This document shows, piece by piece, positions 35,320-44,533 of a stretch of DNA of 64,000 nt (its first letter is position 1; every line of letters begins with the position of its first letter). Source of the stretch: Rhizobium sp. L51/94 (GTDB lineage: Bacteria > Pseudomonadota > Alphaproteobacteria > Rhizobiales > Rhizobiaceae); assembly GCF_019355555.1 (NCBI RefSeq), contig NZ_CP072142.1, positions 186,001 to 250,000 on the forward strand. The letters run 5' to 3'. Both the position numbers and the translations under genes were made by a program. The notes beneath the pieces were generated by a model, which saw only the letters and a program-made list of their open reading frames with translations, was not told the origin of the DNA and did not search any database.

Positions 35320-35826
35320 TTCTCTCTCCCATTTTCGCGCCGGCAGCACTCGCCGGTCAATTCCGCACCAACTGAACCAATGACAACGCCGACAGTTGCA
35401 TCCTTGTCGATGGCACACGCGACGGAATGCAAAGGACACCGGCCTGCTGGCGACGATGCGTGCATACCCTATCGCCAACGTCCGAGCGCCGCCATCGCTG
35501 CAAAAATGAGAGCCCCGATCAAAACTCTGTGATACGGCGCCAAAACAATCTAGGGCGGCGAAAGAGATCACCGCCACCTTGCCAGAAATGACTTCGGACG
35601 AACTGGAGGCGTGCCGAAAGTGAACATTACGACTGCCTATCGATGCAAAAATACAACAGAAATACAGTGGATAGCCCGAAATGTATCATGTCGGGAAAAA
35701 ATTTTGGCATTAACCATCAATGACTTAAGCTGTCGACAAGCGATCTGAGAAGGTTAATGATTAGATAAGGCTTCTATTACGTTATCCTCAATAAAGCGTT
35801 GACAAACGACAGGCACCACCACACCC
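35320..35826. other. AT-rich intergenic region ahead of the polysaccharide cluster
   Basis: About 500 bases between divergent genes with no convincing gene on either strand. The stretch from about 35640 to 35800 is notably AT-rich for this genome (AAAATACAACAGAAATACAG) and probably holds the promoter of the plus-strand glycosyltransferase. No clear box or palindrome could be fixed. Confidence 0.5.
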
Positions 35827-36978
35827 ATGACCTTCGAGATTGTCCAAATCATCCAGGAATTCAACACCGTGGGGGGTGCAGAACGGGTCGCTTGGGACCT
35901 GTCGATCGCCTTTGGCCAGCTCGGCCAGGTAAACTCGGTCGTGGCATCGACGACGCCGCAATTTCCCCCTGCCAATGTCAAGCTCCGGCCGATTGTGCCC
36001 TGGCTCGCACGCCTCCCGAAGCGGGGGCTGTTTCGCCATGCCGGGCGGATGGTGGTCGTGCCGATCTTCACGATCGCGGCCAATTTTGCGAACCTGCCCA
36101 AAAGAGAAAGCGTGCTGATCAGCCATGGCGATACGTTTTATGGCGACATCCTGGTGGTGCACGCCGTCAATGCCGAGAACCTGAAGGAAAAGCGACGTGC
36201 CGGGCAGTGGAGCTGGCTCCTCAACCCGATCCATGCCTGGGTTGCCGTCCGCGACAGGCTGATGATCGGCGGCCTCAGGTATCGCCGCTATGTGGCCGTG
36301 TCGGGCCGCGTCAAGCACGAGCTGATGGACAATTACAGGGTTCCATCGGACCGTATCGCCATCATTCCGAACGGGATAGACCTGTCCAAGTTCAGGGCGG
36401 AACCGAGAGGCGGCCATGCGCTGCGTGCCGAGTTCGGAATTCCGGATAACGCCAGACTGTTGCTGTTCGTCGGCCACGAATTCAGCCGCAAGGGCCTCGC
36501 CTACGTCATACAGGCCATGCAGACGCTGAACGATCCGACCCTGTGGCTCCTCGTTGTCGGCTCTGACAATCGCAAACCCTATGTCGCCATGGCAGGGTCC
36601 CTCGCATCCCGTATCGTTTTTGCCGGCGAACGCCGTGATATGGAGCGCATCTACCCCGCTGCCGACGCCTTCGTCCTGCCCACGGCCTACGAGACTTTCT
36701 CGTTGGTCTGCATGGAGGCAATGGCCTGTGGCGTGCCCGTATTGGCAACCCGTGTCGGTGGTATCGAGGAGTATCTGAAGGACGGTGTCAACGGCTACGG
36801 CATCGACCGCGACCGGGACGACATCGCCAGGAAGCTTGCCCTCGTTTTTTCCGGCGAAAGCGGCCTCCAGACACTCAAGGCAGGTGCAATTGCCACGGCA
36901 GACAGCTACAGCTGGAATGAGATAAGCCGGCGCTATGTGAGCCTTGCCGAAGACGTGCTCCGGGAGAAATATGCATGA
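35827..36978 (+). CDS. Glycosyltransferase family 4 (GT-B fold)
   Basis: 383 residues. The N-terminal half has EFNTVGGAERVAWDLS, a G-G-A-E-x-V start typical of GT4. The C-terminal nucleotide-sugar half (about 195-360) has LFVGHEFSRKGLAYVIQAM, FAGERRDMERIYPAADAFVLPT and the E-x7-E motif ETFSLVCMEAMACGVPVL. It probably adds a sugar to the lipid-linked repeat unit of the polysaccharide made here. The 3' end overlaps the glycoside-hydrolase-like gene by 4 bp, so the two are cotranscribed, facing the main minus-strand cluster. Confidence 0.94.
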   Translation: MTFEIVQIIQEFNTVGGAERVAWDLSIAFGQLGQVNSVVASTTPQFPPANVKLRPIVPWLARLPKRGLFRHAGRMVVVPIFTIAANFANLPKRESVLISHGDTFYGDILVVHAVNAENLKEKRRAGQWSWLLNPIHAWVAVRDRLMIGGLRYRRYVAVSGRVKHELMDNYRVPSDRIAIIPNGIDLSKFRAEPRGGHALRAEFGIPDNARLLLFVGHEFSRKGLAYVIQAMQTLNDPTLWLLVVGSDNRKPYVAMAGSLASRIVFAGERRDMERIYPAADAFVLPTAYETFSLVCMEAMACGVPVLATRVGGIEEYLKDGVNGYGIDRDRDDIARKLALVFSGESGLQTLKAGAIATADSYSWNEISRRYVSLAEDVLREKYA

Positions 36979-38303
36979 GCCGATTGCCTCGGGCTTTCCT
37001 CTGCTGGGCAGGCTGCGTCAGCCTCGTCCTGGCGTCTATCGCCGGGCAAGCTTTTGCCGCCGAGGGAACGCTGCGGTGGCGAACGGGAAGCGGCAACATC
37101 GTCACGCATCTGACAGGAGAGGCGACGGCCCCGCTTTACGAGGGCCTGCATGCGATCGGTGCCCGCCTTGGGCGGATGAACTCCTACGGCTGGCGGGATC
37201 TTAAGCGCATTCCCACGCCGCACGACTTCGACGCCGCCATGATGGAAGCCTTTCACAAGGGCATAACGCCGGTGATGCTTCTGGAATACGAGGGCAGTTA
37301 CCAGTACATCGATCCGCCGCAGCCGGTCGGCGCCTACAGCGACTGGTTCCGTGCCGGCGCCGAGTATGCCCGGCGGTTCCGTCCGAACGGCGATTGGGGC
37401 CGCGAAAACGGCATCAAGGATTTCGGCGCAACGATCTTTGCCGCCATTAACGAACCGGATGTGCAGAACACCATCCCGAAGAAGGACTATCACGACGCGC
37501 TCGCAGGACTGGCCGACGGCATCCATTCGATCGACAGGACGCTCAAAGTCGTTCCCGGAGGGTTTGCCGCCTGCAATATCGACGGCGACGCCACGCTCAG
37601 GGGCTACGGTCCGGCCATCGCCGACCTGCTGGAGAACGGCAAGCTGGATGGCCTCGACCTGCACACCTATTACAACGACCGCTGGTACCCCCTGACGGAA
37701 GGCCGTCAATTTTCCGCGCAGACCTGCTTCGACAAGATCAAGTCCAACATGGGCCTGAAGCGCGATATCAATTTCTACGCTACGGAATTCAACATCTCCC
37801 GCAGTGAAGGCTGGGGGGATGAGAAACTCTCGGCCAAACTCTTCCTGACGGCTTTCTGGGACAATTTTGGGGTCGTCGGCGCGAAGGGCCAGCCCGTCAC
37901 CGTCTTCGCATTCCCGTGGAATATCGGCGATACCGCGCGCGTCGATGGGCCAGGCTACGCGATGGCGGCAAGCGAGTCACCCTGGCGGCCGGAGGAGCGC
38001 TCCAAGGTGATGCAGCGTGTTCTCGGCATTGCCGGCGACATGACCATCGTTGCCTCCGATCCCTACCACAGCGGAACGATGCATCTGACCGGACCGAAGT
38101 CGGATCTGTTCGTATGGCACAACCTGCGCGGATGGACGGATATCTCGGGTGGTCGCTGGACCATCGACCTGCCACAAGGCGCGCGCCGGATCGAGCTTTG
38201 GGGCTGGGACGGTCTTCGGGAGACCCACGAAGTTTCCGGTGACCGCTACGTCTTCGAAGCCCTTCCCGGTGGCGAGACATACATGGCACTTGTCACGCGC
38301 TGA
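36975..38303 (+). CDS. Secreted glycoside-hydrolase-like protein (clan GH-A, GH39/GH5-like)
   Basis: 442 residues. Signal peptide MSRLPRAFLCWAGCVSLVLA with cleavage after GQAFA, so it acts in the periplasm or outside. A TIM-barrel is suggested by the catalytic pair pattern of clan A: FAAINEPDV (acid/base Glu160) and NFYATEFNIS (nucleophile Glu271). The C-terminal about 100 residues look beta-rich (GRWTIDLPQGARRIELWGWD). It probably cuts or trims the polysaccharide assembled by this cluster; such lyases or hydrolases are common in EPS loci. It overlaps the upstream glycosyltransferase and ends in a shared palindrome with the convergent neighbour. Confidence 0.72.
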   Translation: MSRLPRAFLCWAGCVSLVLASIAGQAFAAEGTLRWRTGSGNIVTHLTGEATAPLYEGLHAIGARLGRMNSYGWRDLKRIPTPHDFDAAMMEAFHKGITPVMLLEYEGSYQYIDPPQPVGAYSDWFRAGAEYARRFRPNGDWGRENGIKDFGATIFAAINEPDVQNTIPKKDYHDALAGLADGIHSIDRTLKVVPGGFAACNIDGDATLRGYGPAIADLLENGKLDGLDLHTYYNDRWYPLTEGRQFSAQTCFDKIKSNMGLKRDINFYATEFNISRSEGWGDEKLSAKLFLTAFWDNFGVVGAKGQPVTVFAFPWNIGDTARVDGPGYAMAASESPWRPEERSKVMQRVLGIAGDMTIVASDPYHSGTMHLTGPKSDLFVWHNLRGWTDISGGRWTIDLPQGARRIELWGWDGLRETHEVSGDRYVFEALPGGETYMALVTR

Positions 38304-38313
38304 AGGCTTCAGC
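38299..38313. repeat. Palindrome spanning both convergent stop codons
   Basis: GCTGAAG-G-CTTCAGC is a perfect 7-bp inverted repeat around one G. The plus-strand stop (TGA, 38301-38303) and the minus-strand stop (38311-38309) both lie inside it. With only 5 bp between the two genes, it may help end both transcripts. It is short and may be chance. Confidence 0.4.
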
Positions 38314-39454
38314 GATGGCGGCGGGCTGCCGCTGCAGCTTTCCAGGCGGAATGGAGCTGGTCGGCGATTGCCTCGTAGGTGAACGAGTTGCGCACATTTT
38401 CGAGCCCCGCAACCGCTTTGTCGAACCTGGCCTGCGGGTTTTGATGGATATGCGTCAAAAGCTCGGCAATCGCACCGGGATCCCGCTCAGGCACGATCCA
38501 TCCGCCTTTGCCGACAACATCCGGAATGGCTCCCGAGCGCGCGCCGATCACCGGAACCCCGCAGCTCTGCGCCTCGATGATGACTCGCCCGAACTGTTCC
38601 TTCACCGCCGGGGTCATATGCGTCATGAGCACAAGTGCATCCAGCGAACGGATGAAGTCGGCAACGCCTTCGGGATTGTCCCATGGGCGGATAGTCAGGC
38701 GGTCGCTGAGACCGAGCCGCTCTGCCCGTGCGCGCAATTCGCCTTCGAAGGGCCCCTCGCCCATCAGTTTCAGTAAAACCGGAGCTTTCGTCAGGGCCAT
38801 GGCATCAAGAACATCGTGAATGCCTTTTTCCTCGATCAGGCGGCCGACATAGCCGAGGACCAGCCGCGACGATCCGGAGGCATCGCCTGTTGCGGGCATC
38901 GGCCTGAAGACCTGCTGGTCGACACCGTAGCCGATCGTGCTCACCGGCCCGCGATAGCCCCTTGCCTGGGCCACCACGGTGGCGTCGCTGCTGCGGGACA
39001 GGAGATGGGCGGTGTGGCCAAGCACATCCTTGCGGATCGCCTCGAAGGGCGGCGGCAGCCGCTTGAGGATGTTCTGGTCAACCTCAAGTACGAGCGCGGC
39101 ATCGCCCTTCAGTATGCGGGCCTGTAGCGCGATGAAACTCCAGGGCTCCTCCCAGAGGTGGATGACGTGAGGCTGCGTTTCCCGGATGAGACGACCGAGG
39201 CCGCGATAGACGTGCAGGTACCAGCTGAACGGCCCGGCATGAGGGAACAGGATCGGCAGGACATGCGTGGTCACGCCGGGGTCGCCACCGGGATCGGCGG
39301 ACAGGCTGCGACCGAACTGCTTCCAGCGGCTCGGCACGACCAGGTGGACGTCGAGATCGCTTCGACCTTCGAACGGTGCATAACGCAAGCGGCCGGCCGC
39401 GCGCGAAACGCCGGTATGGGCGATAGAGATGACCCTCAGTTTCTCCTTAGACAC
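38309..39454 (-). CDS. Glycosyltransferase family 4
   Basis: 381 residues. The nucleotide-sugar half carries LVLGYVGRLIEEKGIHDVLDAM, KLMGEGPFEGELRARAERLG and a modified E-x7-E region EQFGRVIIEAQSCGVPVIGA. It is probably part of polysaccharide assembly. It overlaps the deacetylase gene start side by 8 bp and is the last gene of the minus-strand exopolysaccharide operon. The C-terminus ends AAAARRHR. Confidence 0.93.
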   Translation of the reverse strand: MSKEKLRVISIAHTGVSRAAGRLRYAPFEGRSDLDVHLVVPSRWKQFGRSLSADPGGDPGVTTHVLPILFPHAGPFSWYLHVYRGLGRLIRETQPHVIHLWEEPWSFIALQARILKGDAALVLEVDQNILKRLPPPFEAIRKDVLGHTAHLLSRSSDATVVAQARGYRGPVSTIGYGVDQQVFRPMPATGDASGSSRLVLGYVGRLIEEKGIHDVLDAMALTKAPVLLKLMGEGPFEGELRARAERLGLSDRLTIRPWDNPEGVADFIRSLDALVLMTHMTPAVKEQFGRVIIEAQSCGVPVIGARSGAIPDVVGKGGWIVPERDPGAIAELLTHIHQNPQARFDKAVAGLENVRNSFTYEAIADQLHSAWKAAAAARRHR

Positions 39455-40460
39455 GACCGAGCATCCTCGCGGCGGCTGCCGACGCGCCGGCGATATGAAG
39501 CTCCGGTATCAACAGGTTGCGGTGAGCGCCATTCAGGGTGACGCGCGGATAGGCATATGGAACGTCGCCAGCCTTGAGCACGCCCTTCGTGGTCGTCGCG
39601 ACGCTCTCGTAGCCTGACATGCGGGCAATCTCGAAATCGCGCGGACCGCAGTCGTTCACGCGCCCATAGGGGAATGCGAAATGGGCAACGGGAACGCCGA
39701 GCTTTTCGCGCAGGCGCGTGCGGCTTTCCGCCAGTTCGCGCCGTGCATCCTCTGGCGAAAGTGCGGAAACCCGGGGATGGGACAGAGTGTGCGAGCCGAT
39801 TTCCACCAGCGGATCCTTCGCCAGCTCCGACAGCATGTCCCAGGTGATCGCATGCCGCCGATGCACCGCCGCGACGTCGACATCGTTCTCATGGCAGAAC
39901 GTCTCGTAGCGGGTGTTGGCCTCGCGGCCACTCCAGCTGTTCTGCAAGTCCTCGAACACCAAGACTTTGCACTGTGCCGTCTCCGTCGCAACACGGCTGC
40001 CGTCTACGATGATGTAATCCCTCTGCTGGATCGTCTCCTCGAGACCGATCCACCACATCGGGAGGGTCCCGTCCGGAATTCCGGTCGTCACGAACAGCGT
40101 TATCGGCACGCCGTGCCGGCGAAACAGCGGGACAACCGTCTCGTAGGTGTCGCGGTAGCAATCGTCGATGGAGAAATTGACGAAGCTATTGCGTGTCAGA
40201 GGGTCTCTCGCCAGCGTCAACCCTTCCTCGATCGTCACCACCTTGCGTCGGCTGGCTGCCAGATAGCTCAGCAACGCATCGAGAAAATCGAGATCGAGAT
40301 AGAAGTTGCGGTTTGGCAGGGTTGGCCACATCGCGGCGGGCGCGCCCCGGTGAAAGGTGAAGAAACAGCCCCGCGCACTGCGCATGGCATCGATCCACCG
40401 CGCCATGGCAGCCAGCATGGACGAGGAAAACGATGGAGGCGACAAAGCGCTGTCAGGCAT
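39447..40460 (-). CDS. Polysaccharide deacetylase (CE4/NodB homology domain)
   Basis: 337 residues. The NodB-type pattern starts at FVNFSIDDCYRDT (motif 1, catalytic Asp and metal Asp; the usual TFDDG is altered to SIDDC). The metal-ligand pair follows in GSHTLSHPRVS (motif 2, H-x3-H), then the barrel motif FAFPYGR. A roughly 70-residue insertion separates motif 1 and motif 2. The first 100 residues are an unrecognised extension with no obvious signal peptide, so it may act on lipid-linked intermediates in the cytoplasm or be peripheral. It likely removes acetyl groups from GlcNAc-type residues. It overlaps both neighbours. Confidence 0.87.
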   Translation of the reverse strand: MPDSALSPPSFSSSMLAAMARWIDAMRSARGCFFTFHRGAPAAMWPTLPNRNFYLDLDFLDALLSYLAASRRKVVTIEEGLTLARDPLTRNSFVNFSIDDCYRDTYETVVPLFRRHGVPITLFVTTGIPDGTLPMWWIGLEETIQQRDYIIVDGSRVATETAQCKVLVFEDLQNSWSGREANTRYETFCHENDVDVAAVHRRHAITWDMLSELAKDPLVEIGSHTLSHPRVSALSPEDARRELAESRTRLREKLGVPVAHFAFPYGRVNDCGPRDFEIARMSGYESVATTTKGVLKAGDVPYAYPRVTLNGAHRNLLIPELHIAGASAAAARMLGRV

Positions 40461-42000
40461 CAGGCGGCGTTCCTTTCCTTGACATTATCGAACGGTAGAG
40501 CTTCCCGAATATTTCCGGGGCGAGCAAGGCGGCAGCAAACACGACCGCGACGAGATAGACCCCGATACCGCAGGCAAGTCGCGCAAGTCCGCCGTCGAAA
40601 AAGCCGATGATCTCCTTGCCCGCAAAGGCCATCAGCGCGACCGGCAGGAGCCCCCGTGCCAGCAGCTTGAACAGCGACATCGGCGTGCCGAGTGCGATGA
40701 TGACGGTAGTGCACATGACGAGGCTGCGGACAGTCTCGCCGAGCCCCAGGAAGAAGGTCCCGTAGGTATGCGTGTGCTGCAGCGCCGCCGAGGTGGCATT
40801 GATGCCGATATTGGCAAGGTAGGAGGCGACGAGGATGCCGGCGGCAAGCGTGCTGCGGTTGGCCCGGTTCAACAGCCGCAGCAGGATCCATCCAAGCGTC
40901 GATGCCCATAGTCCGATGGAAATGCCGCGCAATGCCTCGCTGGTCAATTCGACGCCAAGCGCATTGAAGGCGCCGCGCTGGAAGATCATGCGGACGATAT
41001 CGGGCGCAAAGACGAAGATGAAAGCCGAGGCCGGCATCATCACGATGGCGACGAAACGCGTAATCGCCTCCGCCTGCTCCTTCAGCTTGCCGTCTCCACC
41101 GTGGGAAAGGACCGCGAGCCCTATGGGCTGGCTGACGAGCAGCAGCGCGCTGTCGGTCAGTGTACGCGCATAATCCATGGATGCGATGGCGCCGGTCGTC
41201 AGCCTTGAGGCAAGCAGCCGCTCGAGCCAGATGCTCGTCTGTTCGGCCGCCGGCAGCGGCAGGAACGGCACGAGGCGGCCGAGGAAGATGTTTGTCTCGG
41301 TCCGGATGTCGGCGACGCTGAGCTCGCGAAGGGCAAGGTTCCCCTCGCGCCACAAAGCCCAGATCGCCCAGATCGCAAGGCCGTTGAAAGACAAGGTGAA
41401 GGCGATGGCAAGCATCTGGCCCTTGCCGGTAAGCACCAGCATGCAGAGGCCGAGCATCACGCCGATGTTGAGCATGGCGGCACGCGCATTGGTCACGCGT
41501 GTCTTGCCGAAGGCGATTTCGCCCGCTGCCAGGCAATTGATCGCCACGGAGGCCGGCATCGAGAACGCCATGATCCGCACGAAATAGATCGTCTCCTGCT
41601 GATCTGCAGCCGAAACGCCTGCCATCATCGTATCCACCAGGAAATCGGCGATAACGATGGTGAGCACCATCAGCAGTGCACCGATGGCGGAGAGAGCGAC
41701 GGTCATCGCTGCCAGACGGCGGGCGGCTTCGCCATTGCGCCCCGCCTCCTGCATGCGCGGAATGAGGATTGCGGGAACGCTCTCGTTCTGCAGGAAGGCG
41801 AGCGGCAGCAGAATGATCGTCATCGAGCTTCGGAAGCTGTCGGCGAGTGCTGCGACACCGACCACATGCGCCATGAAGACCTCGCGTACGAAGCCGAGGG
41901 TCTTGCTGAACAAGGCACCGCTCGAGAGCCTCGCTGCGACCTTCTTGATCGAAGGCTCTGCCGCCGGTGCTGGCTCGTTTTCCTGTTCTGTTTTCGTCAT
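40453..42000 (-). CDS. MurJ/MviN-type lipid-linked oligosaccharide flippase
   Basis: 515 residues from the ATG at 42000 (MTKTEQENEPAPAAEPSIKK). About 12-14 hydrophobic segments. The MviN/MurJ-like start GALFSKTLGFVREVFMAHV and a later RLLASRLTTGAIASMDYA plus DIVRMIFQRGAFNALG are characteristic of the family. Here it probably flips the polysaccharide repeat unit across the inner membrane, as Wzx does, since it lies next to a Wzy-like gene. It starts 4 bp inside the polymerase stop and overlaps the deacetylase by 8 bp, so the order is tightly coupled. Confidence 0.92.
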   Translation of the reverse strand: MTKTEQENEPAPAAEPSIKKVAARLSSGALFSKTLGFVREVFMAHVVGVAALADSFRSSMTIILLPLAFLQNESVPAILIPRMQEAGRNGEAARRLAAMTVALSAIGALLMVLTIVIADFLVDTMMAGVSAADQQETIYFVRIMAFSMPASVAINCLAAGEIAFGKTRVTNARAAMLNIGVMLGLCMLVLTGKGQMLAIAFTLSFNGLAIWAIWALWREGNLALRELSVADIRTETNIFLGRLVPFLPLPAAEQTSIWLERLLASRLTTGAIASMDYARTLTDSALLLVSQPIGLAVLSHGGDGKLKEQAEAITRFVAIVMMPASAFIFVFAPDIVRMIFQRGAFNALGVELTSEALRGISIGLWASTLGWILLRLLNRANRSTLAAGILVASYLANIGINATSAALQHTHTYGTFFLGLGETVRSLVMCTTVIIALGTPMSLFKLLARGLLPVALMAFAGKEIIGFFDGGLARLACGIGVYLVAVVFAAALLAPEIFGKLYRSIMSRKGTPPDA

Positions 42001-43403
42001 GAAGCTGGGCCACTGCGCGTTTCGCCGGGGCGCGGATCGAGCGGCATCAGGACGACGAAGCTCCAGAACAGGAACCCCGCCTCGGCCGCCGTGATATTGG
42101 CCAAAGGGATCTGCAGCAGGCTGCCCATCGCCATTGCCCCGATCATGACCGCCTGGCGCGAGCGCTGCACGAGGGACCGCATGACGGCGTTCGATATCGC
42201 CCAGCCGAAGCTGCAGAGGCACAGAATGCCGACGACGATCCCCATCGTTATCCAGCAGGCAATGATCATGCCGTCGATCGGCATCTGGCCGGCCGAGCCG
42301 ACATCGGTGACGGTAAAGCCGTTGCCGATCACCGAACTGTCCGGCTGCATCCAAAGGGTATAATATTGCATCAGGCGCTCCTGGAACGAGCCGTCCTGGC
42401 TGCCTTGACCGAGTGTTGCCAGGCGCTCTCCGATGACATCCGAAAAGGGCGGAATGGTCACGGCAATGGCGCCGGCCAGAACCAGGAAGATGGCGATCGC
42501 CTGCGCCTTCAGGCGCGTGCTGGTAAAGGCCAGGCAGAAGATCAGGGCCAGGATCAGCGACAGCCAAGCGGTGCGGTAGAGCGTCAGCAACAAGGCGAGG
42601 ATCGACGGCGCGGCGACGAACAACGAAATCCACCCTGTGCGCAGGAAGGCAACGAGCAGGAGGCCTGCCGCCGTAAAACTTGCGAAACTCGCCGGGCTGT
42701 TCATCGTCGAGAATACCCGGACGCCATAGGGCACGGGATCGCCGATGGACAGGATGGGCGCGAACTGCATCCAGTAGCGGTCCCACGGCTGGGGATCGAC
42801 ATATTGGAGAATGCCGTAGAGGCCGGTGATCGGCAGGATGACGAAAAAGGCGCGCACGGCGGCATCCAGGATCTCGTCGCGGTCTGCGCGGATTGTCAGC
42901 ACGGCTGCGTAAAGCACCGGTGTCATCCATTTCAGCAGGCCGCTCGCCGCATCGTTCATCTTGCCCTGCAGGAGAGACAGCACGCCGGCATAGACGATGC
43001 AGCCACAGACAAGCACGAGAGGACCGAGACGGCTGTCGAAGCTTTCCTTGCGGTTGACGATATGGCGCAGTTCGACGACGGGCACGAGAAGCGCCATCAG
43101 TGGTCCGATCAGCACCAGGCCGAGTTCATCGTAGCCGGCGCCGTTGTCGATGACCCGCCTGACGAACGGCGCAAAGGCAAACAGCACGAGGCTTGCCTGG
43201 AAATGCGAGGCAATGCCGTTGCGCCAGGCAAGGATTGCCACGCCGATGCAACCGGCAACGAACAGCGGCCTGCCAAGCCCGCCGGTAAAATTGCCGATGA
43301 CCGCGAATAGGCCGATCAACGCCAGCGCGGTGAGCCAGCCGGGAATTCTGCCCCAGTTTTTTCCATGCAGCCCGCCGGACACATCCATCCTCATGGCCGT
43401 CAT
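41997..43403 (-). CDS. O-antigen ligase/polymerase-like membrane protein (Wzy-type)
   Basis: 468 residues with about 10-12 hydrophobic helices (for example LTALALIGLFAVIGNFTG and LVLAGAIAVTIPPF). A long periplasmic loop lies between about 340 and 400 (ATLGQGSQDGSFQERLMQYY). This is the Wzy_C/O-antigen-ligase pattern. The R-x-x-L-x-x-Y motif in the loop matches the usual region. It probably joins repeat units into a chain on the periplasmic face. The start and end overlap the neighbouring genes by 4 bp each. Confidence 0.85.
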   Translation of the reverse strand: MTAMRMDVSGGLHGKNWGRIPGWLTALALIGLFAVIGNFTGGLGRPLFVAGCIGVAILAWRNGIASHFQASLVLFAFAPFVRRVIDNGAGYDELGLVLIGPLMALLVPVVELRHIVNRKESFDSRLGPLVLVCGCIVYAGVLSLLQGKMNDAASGLLKWMTPVLYAAVLTIRADRDEILDAAVRAFFVILPITGLYGILQYVDPQPWDRYWMQFAPILSIGDPVPYGVRVFSTMNSPASFASFTAAGLLLVAFLRTGWISLFVAAPSILALLLTLYRTAWLSLILALIFCLAFTSTRLKAQAIAIFLVLAGAIAVTIPPFSDVIGERLATLGQGSQDGSFQERLMQYYTLWMQPDSSVIGNGFTVTDVGSAGQMPIDGMIIACWITMGIVVGILCLCSFGWAISNAVMRSLVQRSRQAVMIGAMAMGSLLQIPLANITAAEAGFLFWSFVVLMPLDPRPGETRSGPAS

Positions 43404-44533
43404 GCCGCCGCAACCTTTGCCACGATGCGGGACACGGTCTGCCGCATGGTGACGATGTCGTAGACGGCGTTGACGCGCTGCTTTCCGACCGTCGCCTTTT
43501 CGCCAAAGGGCTTACGGTTTTCAAGGAAGCGTAACAGGGCGGCTGCGAGCGCTCTGGCGTCGCCTGCAGCAACGAGCGTTCCCGCCTTGCCGCCATCCAG
43601 AATTTCAGCGGAGGCGCCGGTGTCGGTGGCAATGACCGGAGTCCCCGCGCGCATTGCCTCGACGAGCGTCAGCCCGAATGGTTCCGGATCGACGGACGGA
43701 TGAACAACGACATCCACCGCCTGCATCAGGCAGGGCACATCGGCACGCTGGCCGAGAAAGTGGACGCGATCCGCCAGTCCGGCTCTGCCAACCATATCGA
43801 TCAAGCGACTGCGGTATTCATCCTCGCCAAACAGCGCACTGCCGACGATAATACACTGAACACCGGGAAGAGCTTCCAGGGCCTCAAGCACCACATGCTG
43901 GCCTTTCCAAGGCGCCAGCCGGCTGAAGACGCCGATGAGTGGGCCCTGCGGGAGCCCGAGCGCGGCGCGGTCGAGCGTCGGCGGCTGGTCGAGCGCGATC
44001 CCGTTTGGGACGATGTGCACAGAGCCGGCACGGCCTCCGGCAGCGACAAACGCGTCTGCGGCAGCTTGCGACGGCACGATGACGCAGGCTGCCCGCATAG
44101 TCGCCAGCATGACCTGCATCCGGCGCTGCATTGACCCGAAATGGCGACCGTCCATGATGTCGTGGAGATGCCAGATAAGCGGACGCCGGAGCAAAAACGA
44201 GGCGAGAGCAGACAGCAGGAACGCCTTTTGCGAATTGGCGTAGACCACGTCGTTTTGGCGAGCGGCAGCGGCGATCGCGCGGACCAGTCTCAAAAGCCGC
44301 GCCACGAGCGGCAAGGCTGCAAACAGGGACTGGTCGCGCTTGATCGTGCCGAGTTTCGCGCCGGAAGCGACCGAGACATCGATGCCTTGCCGGCGAAGGA
44401 CATCTTCGAGCGGCCCACCCTCGAGCAGGAATGCGGAAGCGTCCTTCCAGCCGACAGTCAGGCTGGCAAGGACGTATTCTGCGCCCGACATCACCCCTGC
44501 CTGGTTCACGAATAGAACGCGCGGTGCGCCCAT
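43400..44533 (-). CDS. Glycosyltransferase family 4
   Basis: 377 residues. Starts MGAPRVLFVNQAGVMSGAE, a GT4-type beginning with the S-G-A-E variant of G-G-A-E. The C-terminal half has GVFSRLAPWKGQHVVLEALE, VHFLGQRADVPCLMQAVDVVVHPS and the E-x7-E motif PFGLTLVEAMRAGTPVIAT. It is a candidate for one linkage of the repeat unit. It overlaps the Wzc-like gene start side by a single base and the polymerase by 4 bp. Confidence 0.94.
   Translation of the reverse strand: MGAPRVLFVNQAGVMSGAEYVLASLTVGWKDASAFLLEGGPLEDVLRRQGIDVSVASGAKLGTIKRDQSLFAALPLVARLLRLVRAIAAAARQNDVVYANSQKAFLLSALASFLLRRPLIWHLHDIMDGRHFGSMQRRMQVMLATMRAACVIVPSQAAADAFVAAGGRAGSVHIVPNGIALDQPPTLDRAALGLPQGPLIGVFSRLAPWKGQHVVLEALEALPGVQCIIVGSALFGEDEYRSRLIDMVGRAGLADRVHFLGQRADVPCLMQAVDVVVHPSVDPEPFGLTLVEAMRAGTPVIATDTGASAEILDGGKAGTLVAAGDARALAAALLRFLENRKPFGEKATVGKQRVNAVYDIVTMRQTVSRIVAKVAAA

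Noticed and set aside
40460..42013. A 517-residue minus-strand frame overlapping the flippase gene in another frame
   Set aside because: The MurJ-like translation is in the other frame, with hydrophobic helices and family motifs; this frame is Arg/His-rich without helices.
42000..42930. N-terminal 300-residue extension of the flippase frame
   Set aside because: It lies inside the polymerase gene in a different frame; the ATG at 42000 with 4-bp overlap is the natural start.
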